Shown piece after piece: positions 53,742 through 64,000 of a stretch of 64,000 nt of DNA (positions are counted from its first letter, which is position 1; every line of letters begins with the position of its first letter). The notes beneath the pieces were generated by a model, which was not told the origin of the DNA, made no database searches, and saw only the letters and a list, made by a program, of their open reading frames with translations. The translations under genes were made by a program, and so were the position numbers. The stretch comes from Gliomastix tumulicola (taxonomy: Eukaryota; Ascomycota; Sordariomycetes; Hypocreales; Bionectriaceae), in contig BCHX01000002.1 in NCBI GenBank assembly GCA_001599755.1, positions 3,826,330 to 3,890,329 on the forward strand, read 5' to 3'.

Positions 53742-56700
53742 GGCTTCCTGAGTAGATTGTCGGAGGCAGGAAGAAGGGGCGTAGGGGTTTATAGCCCGAG
53801 GGCTTAGAGTATTCGAAAATCGATGGACTCGAAGACGGCCGTCATGTACATAAGTTGGTGCTGGTGGTCGGACGGGTATGAAGGGATCGAAGGTCGGGGC
53901 TGGGAGTACGAGGTCTTGGGACGGACGACTTCGGAGGTCAGGTGGACGACGACCAAGCTCGATAGTAGTCTGGGGCTAACGGGTTGGGTCGAAGGGGGTT
54001 GTCGAGAGGGACGGAATATAAATGGAAGAGAAAAAAAAAAGAATGGGAGGGAAGAAGAGGAAAAAAAAAGTAATAAAAATAAAAATAATGGCGGTGGCGG
54101 ACAAGGTTGTGCGCTCGTCACCAGGAGTTTCCGATCTTTAACTGGTCGAGGCTGACAAGGCGCAGGTATCCGATAAGAGCTGCCGGTATTATGTAGCACA
54201 GTGTGCGACGACGGGGAACCCCAGATGTGTGCTTGAATTGAGGCAGACGCCAGGCAACCACAGCGAGGAGACAGGAAAATAAATCGGGGAGAAGGGGGGC
54301 GGATGGAAAAGGCGTGATACAGGCGGGTGCGAATCCCTGGCGACAGAGAGAGATGGAAGGGAAGTGTGTTTGTTCTGGGATGGGACGACGATAAGAAAGT
54401 CGTGAGTGCGGTGATGGTGCCAGTGACTGCAGCTGGTGACTCGACAAGCACTGAGCTAAAAGGCGTGGAGCTTCCAGGTTGCGATGATGCAGGCGGCAGG
54501 GCAGGCCGTGACCGGGGGGTGGGAATTGTTAAGGTACTGTAAGGTAAGGTAGCGAAGTACCCAAGTACTGCTACTTGCTGCAAGGCACCAGGTGATTCAT
54601 CGAGCAAGGGACAAGGTGGGCAGGGGGGACTCCAAGGAGGCTGTCTAAGCGACGGGGCATAAGCTTCTAGGCGTTTCGTTCTACCTGGGCAAACTGAGAT
54701 CGAAGATGGATTGCTAATAACACCATCAACGGCGTCGATGCTGGCGGCACAAACGGTTTAGGTTTTGGCGGTGCTGGACCTGGAACCTGGAGCGAGCGGG
54801 CGGGTGACCTGCTGAAGGCTGAGCGCCGAGGATCTCCAAGTCTCCAAGAATCCGTATCACACGGTACGTGCCACTACCTCTGCCGTCGCAGATTCTCCAC
54901 CTGCCTTGCTGCACTATGCCGTCTCGCTTGGTCGGGGATGGCTGGTGAACGAATGAATGAATGAATGGAATGCCTGCGTGCTTGCTTGGTGCCTTGCTGG
55001 CCAGGGGCGGGGAGGAAACTCGAAAAAAGGGGACCAAGCTTGGTCGAAGCTCGCCGAACGGTTTAGCGAACCCTGATGGGCGGCGAGCAATGAATCTGGC
55101 TGCCTCGTGCCTTGCTCAGGGGACGCTGACTGGCCTTTGACGACGGTCACGACGATGGCCTGTTTGATGGGGATGACGAGGTACTAATAAGTACCCTGCC
55201 TCGTGCAGGCTGATGGAGGCGGGCGTTGGGGAAGCAGATCGGGAGGCGAGATGGGTCGCAGGAAACCGTCCTGCGCAGGGCGACCTGCAAGTACCGGTAC
55301 CTCGTCCAGTCCTGCGCCCACCTCAGTCAGTCCTGCGTCTGGAACTGGCTGCCAGTGACTGACAGCGATGCCAAGCCCAGGGCAGAGTGTGTGCAGCGGC
55401 CGGTACAACCTACCACTCCCAGTAAAAAGCAGTCGCACCACCAACCAGCACAAACGCACGCTAGCACAAGGAGCAGCCAATCCTCACTTTCGACGAACGC
55501 GCCGGCAACAAAGGAACGGATAGAATGCACCTGAGCAGATAGGAAGGAATCGCCAGTCGACAAGCCCAGGCTGCGGGGGTCAAGCGAGAGATAAAGAAGA
55601 CGGGGAAGCCACGGGAAGTGGACGGCCTAAATAAAGTAGGACAGTCTCGGGAACTGGTACATTGCTCTGGATGAATGCGCTGGCGCAACGCTGACACTTC
55701 TGGGATTCTGGAGGACGGATGGGAATGTGTTCTCGTGATACCACCGCCCTTGCGCACGCTGCTCCAGACAATAAGCTCCTCCTCGGCCAGTCACAGCGAG
55801 CCAGCGCCGCCTGTCGCAGCCCCCAGTCGCTGTAAAGTGCCAGCAGGACGCTGCAGCTTCGTCTGGCGGATTGTCCCAGCCGGCTGCACTGTCCAGGGAG
55901 CCACAGACCCACCCGATCCACTGGTGCCGCGAGACAACAAAACATCATCCATCCATGCAGCCAATCCATCCATTGTCCGGGCGCCTGTCTGGCTGCTCGG
56001 TTGACGGGTCGATTATTATTACCATGGGACTTGTTACGGTTATTTTTGTGACTTGCTGTACGACCATTCACGCAGCGGCAACTGCGAGCACCACTTTTAC
56101 AACGCACTGCCTGGCCCTTCTCTCCTCGTATTGTGGGTTGGCCTGTACCAGATGTCGTGACACCATCGCACCAATAGCTAGTAGCAGCAGGCCTGGCGCA
56201 GACTTGCAGGCGAGCACAGCCAAGGTACCTTTGGCCCTTGACGGGGAATGGATCTCTCGGATGCGTAGCACACGTGTGCATCGTCTGCTACTGCGGAGAT
56301 GCAGCAACGCAGCAAGCTTATCAGGCCCTCTCAGATGACTCTTGACTCTTCGCTCGACAAGGGACGGATAGCCGGTTATCAAGAAGGAAGGAGGCTAATG
56401 GGAATGGAAGCAGCATGTCCCTTAACCTCAATGCCCGCTGAAAAGCTTCTCCACCCGCTGAGGTAAAACTCCCACTGTTTAAGGTGTCGCCATTCCAACA
56501 ATTGCGATAACGGCCTGACGACTGATCACGAAATATGTCCCATCCGTGGGCTCTCCTAAAGCTTCCTTTTTCCATGGCGGCGCTCCGGCATCCTGCAGGG
56601 GGCCTATCATCTGATTCCCCTCCCAGGTTTCGAGCGTTTCACAGACCCACGGATTTTCGTCTTTCCTGTATTTGCTGGCCGGGCCATTAGATTGCATCAT

Positions 56701-59461
56701 TCTGCCCATACGGCTACGCCATGAGCCTAATGCCTAGGAAACTAACAAAAAAAAAAAAGTCACACCTAAACATGAGGTCGGATGCCGCCATGTTGATGAA
56801 ATTGCCCGCAATGCATGGAATGGAGATCCCGAGGCGAGCGAGCGAGCGAGCCGCTTGCCTGTCGAGTCACCGCCGGAGCATAATGGCCACTTGCCCGACC
56901 ATCCCTTCACCTGTCGCCATCGCCGTCGCCGCGGCCGGCTCGCTACTAGCTCATTATTACGTGCAATCAACCCAAAGGGACCCTGGGCCTAGACGGTCCC
57001 CCCCTTTTTTTTTCCGTCTCCTGGATTTCATAGTTTGCCTACCAAAGCACGAATGGTTCGCCTTGGCCCAGGCCTTTTGCATCTGGGAACGCTATCGATA
57101 TCTTTTTTGTACTGTGTACGAGCACTATAGAATGCCTGAGGTGCTTCGCTGTTCCAGTGCCAGCGCTAAGCCGCGAGCAGTGCCGATCCACCCCCACCAC
57201 CAAAGGGAGCCACTGCCACTCCCACGGTCTTTTTCCATGTACTGCTCCCGCGGCCAGCAGCAGCGCCGGTACTTCGTCTTCACACCATTATCTCTGTGGC
57301 CTGGACCCGTTCTTGACCGATAACACGCATGAGCACAACCACGAGCCAGGCACTTTCTACAGTTCCTCATGCACGACTGACGACTGCCCCCCCCTGGGAC
57401 GACGAGTTCTGATAGGCCGAGTTGTCGAGTGCCTTGCTGGTCCCTCCCTCCCCCTATTTCACATGCTATCACCACGGGCTGCATAGCACGGCGATGCGGT
57501 AGACAGACATCCTGGTGGCTGGCCGCCGAGCACGAATCAGAGCAACACCGGGTGGCCCGTGGTTTCACCCATACGAGGTGTCCCTTGGATACCGGATGCA
57601 TGAATAAAGCAAGGGATACATGGAGGGATGGATGGATGGATGGGCCTCGAGCTGCATCTAAGCGACCCTCCCCTTCCCTTGCCTTGCCTTCCCTTCCCTC
57701 CAGACAGGTGCACGCATGTATACGAAGCACCTTCGTGTTGACGTGAACATAGTATCTGCCTTACCAGAATGGAGAATGGGGGTCTGTGTTCCTTCGAACG
57801 GGCAGGCAACCGCAGGATCCCGTTCTCTCGATAGTATTTCACCCCCGGCGGCAACGTCGACAAGGCCGAGCGAGTCACGGCCGCCGCCATCAACCACTCA
57901 GAGACCAACATCTTCCAGGCTGCCCATCCTGGATCGTCGCATCCCTTCTCCAGATTCGCCAGGATCGTTCTTTGTCCCCATCGAAAATACGGAGTAAAAA
58001 CAGAGCCCCCCACATGCAGGGTCGTGTCACAGAGGCAGAGACAAAGACTCACTCGCTCATTGAAACGGAACCACTTTCTTGTCCATGCAAACCTCGCAAC
58101 TTGTCTCTCCCGGGGTTTTTTCTTGTCCTGATAGAAATCGATGTTGCCTTACAGCTGATTCGGTCACACATTATCTCTCTCGCTACCTCGGGCGACGGGT
58201 CTGACGTGTTCTCCTGTCCAAGGAACAGCGCGACAACGTATATTGCCCACACACCCCGTGGGCTGGGGGGTATCTCCGTGCTTGTTGCCGACCTGCGCCT
58301 CTGCGAGATGGCCACTGAGCTCGTTGGACAATCAGGAGGACAGACAAGCCCAGTCTGAGATGGTGTGCGAGTGCTATGCTGAGCTGGCGCCAGTGGTCCA
58401 TGCGGGACACCACCACCCTGCGATTCGCCAATCAGCGTCGCGCATTGAGACAGCACGCCGCCTCACTGTCTCGCCTCACACTGCCACCGACTGCCCTTTT
58501 CCGGCCAGCTGCAGCAGGTCGTGATTGAGTATTAATGAGGTTTCTCTTTGTCCCATGATCCCAGCTCGGAGCCCGTGTGTGGTCGAAACCTGGCTTGTCA
58601 ACGATACCTGTCCCCCCCTCCCCTTCCTTGCTTGGCGGAACGTGTGTCTGCTCGTGACTCGTCCCCTGGTATCTTGTACTTATCTGGTTCACGCTCTGGT
58701 TATTATCCCGAGGACCGCAGGCAACCCGGTCCCTGCCTGGAATTGGAAATCCGTGCCTGGAAAACGCTCCGATCAAAGGGGGGGGGGCTCCCGATAATGT
58801 GAGACCTTCGCAGTTCCTCCTCGAACCTGCGCTCGACACGTCGTCAATGCCACCTGGGTAAAACCTCTGCAGGGCAAAGATTGATGAACATGCATCCCCC
58901 TATCTCCGCCACTTACGAGCAGAAAGCTCACCGCCTCCTTATCGGACCTACAGTCTCGCATCCAGACCCCCTCGAGGCGCACCCACCGCCCGTTCTCCGT
59001 GATTGTCCACCGCATCATTTGGAAAGCCACCGCATCATCATCATCGAGTGTGAGGTTGAATGAGTCTTCTATTTCGTTTTGCGCATCTTGCGATTTTAGT
59101 TAGGCCCTCCCCCCCTTTTTTATTCTAAAATGCAAACCATCCAGAAAAGGGTGGATTAGCTTTGAAGCTTTGTAGGTCTCTTTTTCCCTGAGCTCCTGAC
59201 CCCAAGGTATCATGTGAAAACTTGAAAATCGTCATGCCCAACGCCCAGGTGTTTTGTGTTGTCATATTCTTCGTAATAGTCCCCGAAAACAGACGTATGC
59301 AAATGCGCTTTCCCTCACTCATACCCCCTTCTGTGGCTGTCGCTCACAGGCATTCCAATAAAAAGCAGATAACGGGATTTCCAGTCTTGTGTGTGTCTTC
59401 GTTCCACATCTCGTCGCGTGAGCTGGAGAAGTGTCGGTGTGTATATGTATAGGTTAGTTGG
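53742..59461. other. Long gene-free interval upstream of ATG1 and downstream of OAT
   Basis: There are 5.7 kb without any frame I can support as a gene, several times the usual gap here. Near ATG1 (about 54015-54090) is a strong purine-rich tract on the plus strand, i.e. CT-rich on the ATG1 coding strand, as in fungal core promoters. Simple repeats include GAAT at about 54950-54967 and GGAT at about 57625-57643. Clusters of GGTAC/AAGGTA-like words lie at 54534-54565. Frames here are short, overlap on both strands and contain low-complexity residues. It may hold a long ATG1 leader, regulatory DNA or non-coding transcripts. No tRNA-like cloverleaf or transposon ends were recognised. Confidence 0.4.
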
Positions 59462-60923
59462 TTAGTGGCCCTTGGCCTTCTCGACGGTGGGAAGCTCCTT
59501 GATGGCCTCGGTGATGATGTTGAGGCCCTTCTGGAGCTCCGCCTCGGAGATGACGAGGGGAGGAGCGAAGCGAATGATGTCGCCGTGGGTAGGCTTGGCC
59601 TGTTGAATTTGTTAGTGACATGATCAGTGAGAAAAGAGGTGCAGGGTAAAGAGGTGACGTACCAGCAGACCCTTGCTCTTCAGCAGGAGGCAGAGATCCC
59701 AAGCCGTCCGGCCGTTGGCAGCCGCCTCATCGATCACGACGGCGTTCAAAAGACCCTTGCCGCGGATGACCTTGATGATGGGCGAGTTGAGCGCCTTGAT
59801 GCCCTCGCGGAAGGTGTTGCCGAGCTTCTCTGCCTTGGCCGTGAGGTCGTTCTCCTCCATGAGCTCCAGCGCCCGGATGGACACGGCGCAGCCGAGCGGG
59901 TTGCCGCCGTACGTCGACCCGTGCGTGCCGGGCTCGACGACGAGCATGATCTCCTTGCTGCTGAGCACGGCGCTGACGGGGTACATGCCGCCCGAGATGG
60001 CCTTTCCGAGCGTGACCATGTCGGGCTTGATGCCCGCCCACTCGGAGCAGAGCATGCGACCCGTCCGCCCGATACCCGTCTGGATCTCGTCGCAGATGAA
60101 GAGGACATTGTGCTTGCGGCAGAGCTTCTGGACGTTGGCGAGGTAGTCGTCGTCGGGGACCACGACGCCGGCCTCACCCTGGATGGGCTCGACGATGAAG
60201 GCGGCCGTGTTCTTGCCGTGGGTTTCGAGGACCTCCTCCAGGTCGGCGATGTTGTTGTACCGGATGGGCTTGCCGGTGACGGGGCAGTGGGCGCCAATGT
60301 TGGGCACGTAGGGGCCGTAGTTGTCCTTGGACTCGGGGTCGGTGGACAGGGAGATGGCAGTCATCTGTTTTAAGTCGTCAGCAACTCGAAGCAAGTCCAA
60401 TTGGGAGGAAGAGACCGCATCATCTGCTTACCGTGCGCCCGTGGAAGTTATCCGTAGCAGAGAAGACCAGGGCCTTGCCCTGCTCGACGCCCTTGACCTT
60501 GTACGCCCACTTCCGCGCAATCTTGATGGCCGTCTCGACGGCCTCGGCGCCCGTGTTCATGGGCAGCACCATGTCGTACCCGAACAGCTCGCGGACCTTC
60601 TCGGCCCAGCGCGGGAAGACATCGTTGTAGAAGGCGCGGGAGCTGAGCGTCAGGCGGCCGGCCTGGTCGGCGAGGGCCTTGACGAGCTCCGGGTGGCAGT
60701 GGCCCTGGTTGACGGCGCTGTAGGCGGAGAGGAAGTCGAGGTACTGGCGGCCCTCGGGGTCCCAGACGTTGACGCCCTGGGCGCGGGCGAAGACGACGGG
60801 CAGCGGGTGGTAGTTGTGCGCCGCGTACTCGTTCTCGGCCTGGATGGCGCTGTCCGTCGAGGCGGCGTGGAAGCGCGAGGAGCCGGCGGTGGTGGTGGTG
60901 GTGGGGTTGGCGTGGGGGGACAT
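59462..60923 (-). CDS. CAR2: Ornithine aminotransferase
   Basis: This PLP enzyme transfers the delta-amino group of ornithine to 2-oxoglutarate, giving glutamate semialdehyde in arginine breakdown. Exons 60432-60923, 59663-60364 and 59462-59599 with introns of 67 and 63 nt give 443 aa, the family length. Signatures include ENEYAAHNYHPLPVVFARA, YLDFLSAYSAVNQGHCHP, NTGAEAVETAIKIARKW, FICDEIQTGIGRTG (Asp256) and DMVTLGKAISGG with the PLP lysine at about K285. The last exon reads KPTHGDIIRFAPPLVISEAEL. The first ATG after the UTR stops (MSPHANP) gives no mitochondrial presequence, so it is probably cytosolic like the yeast enzyme. The frame is open further upstream, but that sequence looks like a leader. 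Confidence 0.96.
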
Positions 60924-61906
60924 GGTGATAGATTGATAAGATGGCGATGTAGATTGGGCCTCTGCTGGGGGTGAATCTGTGTCAGTGGACAGTGTACGAG
61001 GTGGTGATGGCGAGGAACAAAGGAAGAGAGGCGGTGGAGAGAAGAATGGCGAGAGAAAAGAGAGGTCAAAGTTTGGACTAAAGGTGGCTTTCTGGACCTT
61101 GAATAAGGTTGCCGCGAAGGCTATCACCGGCCACAACCCCACTCCTCTCGTCCCTTGTCGAAGGCAGAGGAAGCAAACAAGGCGCGAACGACAAGGGCAA
61201 GGGACCAAAGATGGGGTAAGAACTCGCCTTGAATGCGGCTAACGTAGCAATAGTCCCGGGGCGGCTGTCCAATGACTTCACTGACAGATCGTCTTCTCCA
61301 AGTCTGAAAGCGTCTTCAACGGCGTGGTCCACGATGTCTCAGGGTCGAATACAGGGTCACGAAACGGAGCAGAGACGAGGGAAATCCGTGAAAACTCTGA
61401 ACGCCATGGCCGCAGGGAATTTGCCTCATGCCATACACAAGGCATTGGACTGGAGTCATGACTCCTCCGTGAACGAAAAGTGGTCGCCGCTATACCCCTA
61501 AGTGCAAGTCACGAGCGGAGGAATCTCAGAGTTTACCTGGTTCTCGAGCCTCAGAAGCTCTGGTGCATGCCGAAGCCAGCCGCCTGGCCAATGGCTGCCC
61601 TGCCATTACGTACTGCTCCACACACGTGACCTGATTGGTGACGACAGGCCCGTCAGTAGCTGACAGAATAATTGCCCGCTCTTTATTAGCCTCCTCCTGC
61701 CGTGCGTCACACACGATTCAGGGCCGCTATTCCCCTTTTGGCTCTCTCATCAAACCATCACCAGCTTCAAAGCCGATGGAAACTCGGTGTGTAAGACGAG
61801 CCTCACCGTTGCATTTCTTGGCTCCTTTATTCTCGAATATAATTAACTACTAGTCACTCCTTTGAGCTGTCCTCGGGAGGTCGAGTAACCTCCATTAAAG
61901 CCCAGT
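60924..61906. promoter_or_regulatory. Divergent promoter region of ornithine aminotransferase and GPI10
   Basis: This 983-bp region is shared by the two divergent genes. It contains the perfect palindrome at 61452-61465 with two TGACTC half-sites (see separate entry). GA-rich sequence near 61020-61065 (CT-rich on the OAT strand) marks the likely OAT start region. No gene is seen inside. Confidence 0.45.
61452..61465. promoter_or_regulatory. Palindromic GAGTCATGACTC site, Gcn4/CPC1-like
   Basis: GGAGTCATGACTCC is a perfect 14-bp palindrome carrying TGACTC on both strands. TGACTC is the core of the bZIP amino-acid-starvation regulator site (Gcn4/CPC1/CpcA). It lies about 530 bp before the ornithine aminotransferase start and 440 bp before GPI10. 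Regulation of OAT by general amino-acid control is an inference. Confidence 0.35.
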
Positions 61907-63843
61907 ATGGCGGAACCGTCCGTCAGCACCTGCGTTGGCTTCCTTCGTGCCATCCTCATCATCAGGCTCATCAACGCCTTCTGGGTCACTACGTTCTTTC
62001 AACCCGATGAGTACTTTCAGTCACTTGAGCCTGCTTGGGAACTGGCATTTGGCTCTGGCAGTGGTGCTTGGATAACTTGGGTGAGAAGACCCAAACCAAT
62101 GGCATAAAAAGGGGGAATGACACGTGAGAGCCTCAGACTAACATGATATCGCGTCTCAGGAGTGGCAACGCCAGCTACGGTCTTCAATTCACCCAGCCAT
62201 TTTCTCTGGCGCTTACCTGGCCGTCCACCATGTGTCCAGGATCCTGCCAGTGAGCGTTGCCTTGCGATCGACTCTGCTCGTCGCTGTCCCAAGAGTGGTC
62301 CAGGCATTCATTGCTGGGCTTGGCGACTACTTCACCTGGCTGCTTGCTACCAAGATCTATCCCGATGGAAATGCTTCCTCATTTGTGGTGGGTAGCTAGC
62401 TCTCCACTTCTTCTTCTTCCACCTATGTTGTCCATGAACTCGATTCTGACATTCCAGCAGCTGTTCCTCCAGATCCTCAGCCCCTGGCAGTGGTTCTGCT
62501 CCGTCCGGACATTCTCCAACTCCCTCGAGATGACCCTCACCGTCATGGCTCTCTACGTCTACCCCTGGGAGCAGCTCCTTGGCACCGCAAAGATCACCAA
62601 GGAGAACCCGAGGCCCGTGAACCCGCTGCTGTACAACCGCTGGCCGCTCCGATCCGCCCTCTGCCTGGCCAGCCTCGCCGTCATCCTGCGGCCAACGAAC
62701 CTCTTCATCTGGGCTCCCATCATCGGCCTCTCTATCTTCCGTACAGGTCTTCAGGGCCCGTCGCCTGTCACATTCAACGTCATTCTTCTCGTTCTACAGG
62801 AGATCATTGTCTGCGGCTCGGTCGTCCTGGGCATCTCGCTCGCCTGCGACAGGCTCTACTTTGGCTTCTGGACGTTTCCTCCTTACAACTTCCTCTACTT
62901 CAACGTCTCGAAGTCTCTCTCTGTGTTCTACGGTGTCAACCCGTGGCACTACTACCTCTTGCAAGGGCTGCCGTTGCTGTGCACTACGATCCTGCCCTTC
63001 TTCCTCTACGCCTTGTACAAGTATCCAGCATCGAGCGATGACCAGTCCAACTACTTTCGAGCCATGGTCTCCGTCATCGCGACGACCATCATTCCGCTGT
63101 CCTTCATATCGCACAAGGAAGTCCGATTCATCTACCCCCTGCTGCCTATCCTGCACATCCTAGCAGCCCCTGTGGCCGCCTCCTTCTTCACCTCCAAGCC
63201 ATCATCCTCGTCTGCGGACCCGACCCCATCCCTCCGCCACAAACCGTACTTCGTCGCCATCCTCGCCATCAACCTCCTCCTCGCAGGCTACCTCTCCCTC
63301 CTCCACCAAGGCGCCCCCTTGAAGGTCCTCACCTTCCTCCGCGAACAGTACGAGCACATCCACCCGGCCGCCATCGCAGGCGATTCAGCAACCTCGGCAG
63401 CCAACGACGACGACCTCTTCGCCCTCTTCCTCACCCCCTGCCACACCACCCCCTGGCGCTCCCACCTCGTCCACCCGAGCCTCCGCGCCTACGCCCTCTC
63501 CTGCGAGCCCCCGCTGCACACGGAGCCCAACACCCGCGAGCGCGACTCATACCGCGACGAGGCCGACCGCTTCTACGACGACCCCGTGGGCTTCCTCGCC
63601 CGCGAGCTGTTCCCGGCCGAGGGCGGGGTGCCGACGCCGCGGTACATCGTTGGCTTCGAGGGCATCGAGCCCTGGCTCGCCGACTTCTTCGAGAACACGC
63701 CGCAGGGGAGGGCGTTGCGCGTCCAGCCGCGGCCTGTCTGGGTCGGATTCAACGGGTTCTTCAACGAGGACTGGAGGAGGGCTGGGCGGCTGGTGGTGTG
63801 GGATACGGGGATCTATGGCAGTGCATCGACTGCGGAGAGCTGA
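61907..63843 (+). CDS. GPI10: GPI mannosyltransferase 3 (PIG-B/Gpi10)
   Basis: This ER membrane enzyme adds the third mannose to the GPI anchor precursor, using dolichol-phosphate mannose (GT22 family). Exons 61907-62080, 62160-62387 and 62461-63843 give 594 aa. The family motif FFQPDEYFQSLEPAW lies in exon 1 (about residue 30), and exon 2 starts EWQRQLRSSIHPAIF. SPWQWFCSVRTFSNSLEMTL follows, then LRPTNLFIW and HKEVRFIYPLLPI, with about ten hydrophobic helices. The C-terminal third is soluble and ends with a Gly-rich tail. The last acceptor is a CAGCAG tandem, so an extra Gln (exon from 62458) is possible. The intron 2 donor GTGGGT is less standard but is the only one preserving frame. Confidence 0.93.
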
Positions 63844-64000
63844 GCATGACATTTGATTCAGTATCATTCGGTATTGGGACGCTCACTGTCTTGACCATAT
63901 ATCCTCTCCCTATCTCGGCCACGCAAATGTCAGACCAGGTTCCGGCTTTTATCGGCGACACTTCCAACACGACACTGACACCGTTCTCCCCATTCTCACA

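Noticed and set aside
54327..54337. GGTGCGAATCC resembling a tRNA B box
   Set aside because: No A box or acceptor stem at the right distance, and no cloverleaf can be drawn.
56721..57323. 200-codon frame in the long gene-free interval
   Set aside because: Crosses a poly-A run, is overlapped by frames on the other strand, and looks compositionally random.

Overview
This window is nuclear DNA from a filamentous ascomycete (Pezizomycotina; probably Sordariomycetes). The evidence is short introns of about 50-200 nt with GT-AG ends, small intergenic gaps, GC-rich codon third positions, fungal-specific families (Zn2Cys6 regulator, WSC/Mid2-like wall-sensor architecture, endopolyphosphatase, Atg1, Gef1-type CLC) and one AT-rich block that looks RIP-mutated. 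The lineage below class is not resolvable by reading alone. I rebuilt gene models by hand across splice sites, so several exon lists below join open frames that look separate in a six-frame view.

Layout, left to right. 0-6 kb: the 3' part of a Nup120/Nup160 nucleoporin gene, the retromer subunit VPS26, a MITE-like inverted-repeat element next to an AT-rich block, and chorismate synthase with an 18-nt micro-exon. 7-16 kb: ribosomal protein L9 (uL6), a cell-wall sensor-like membrane protein, V-ATPase subunit H, the glycine-cleavage T-protein, and an uncharacterised Cys-containing protein. 18-28 kb: vacuolar endopolyphosphatase, a two-pass Kelch protein, a small Ser/Thr-rich protein with a hydrophobic tail, and a Zn2Cys6 transcription factor. 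29-35 kb: a CLC chloride/proton antiporter and a divergent kinase-like protein with an unresolved N-terminus. 35-44 kb: Sas10/Utp3, COG1, a peroxisomal enoyl-CoA isomerase, RNA polymerase I subunit A49 and the 25-residue ribosomal protein L41. 44-50 kb: a more accessory-looking block with an FHA-domain kinase, a Zeta-toxin-domain P-loop protein and an acidic protein with a split six-cysteine cluster. 50-64 kb: Atg1 kinase, a gene-free stretch of about 5.7 kb, ornithine aminotransferase and the GPI mannosyltransferase Gpi10/PIG-B.

Most genes are single-copy housekeeping genes with no operon-like functional grouping. Shared themes are ribosome production (L9, L41, Sas10, A49), vacuole/endosome/Golgi trafficking and ion balance (VPS26, COG1, V-ATPase H, CLC, endopolyphosphatase, Atg1) and amino-acid metabolism (chorismate synthase, T-protein, ornithine aminotransferase). 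I do not see a convincing new multi-gene system. The best leads are the inverted-repeat element at 2.95-3.43 kb, two reading-frame-preserving introns in ATG1, the micro-exons in chorismate synthase and RPL41, the 44-50 kb accessory block, and the gene-free interval upstream of ATG1. No tRNA, rRNA, CRISPR array or complete autonomous transposon was recognised.
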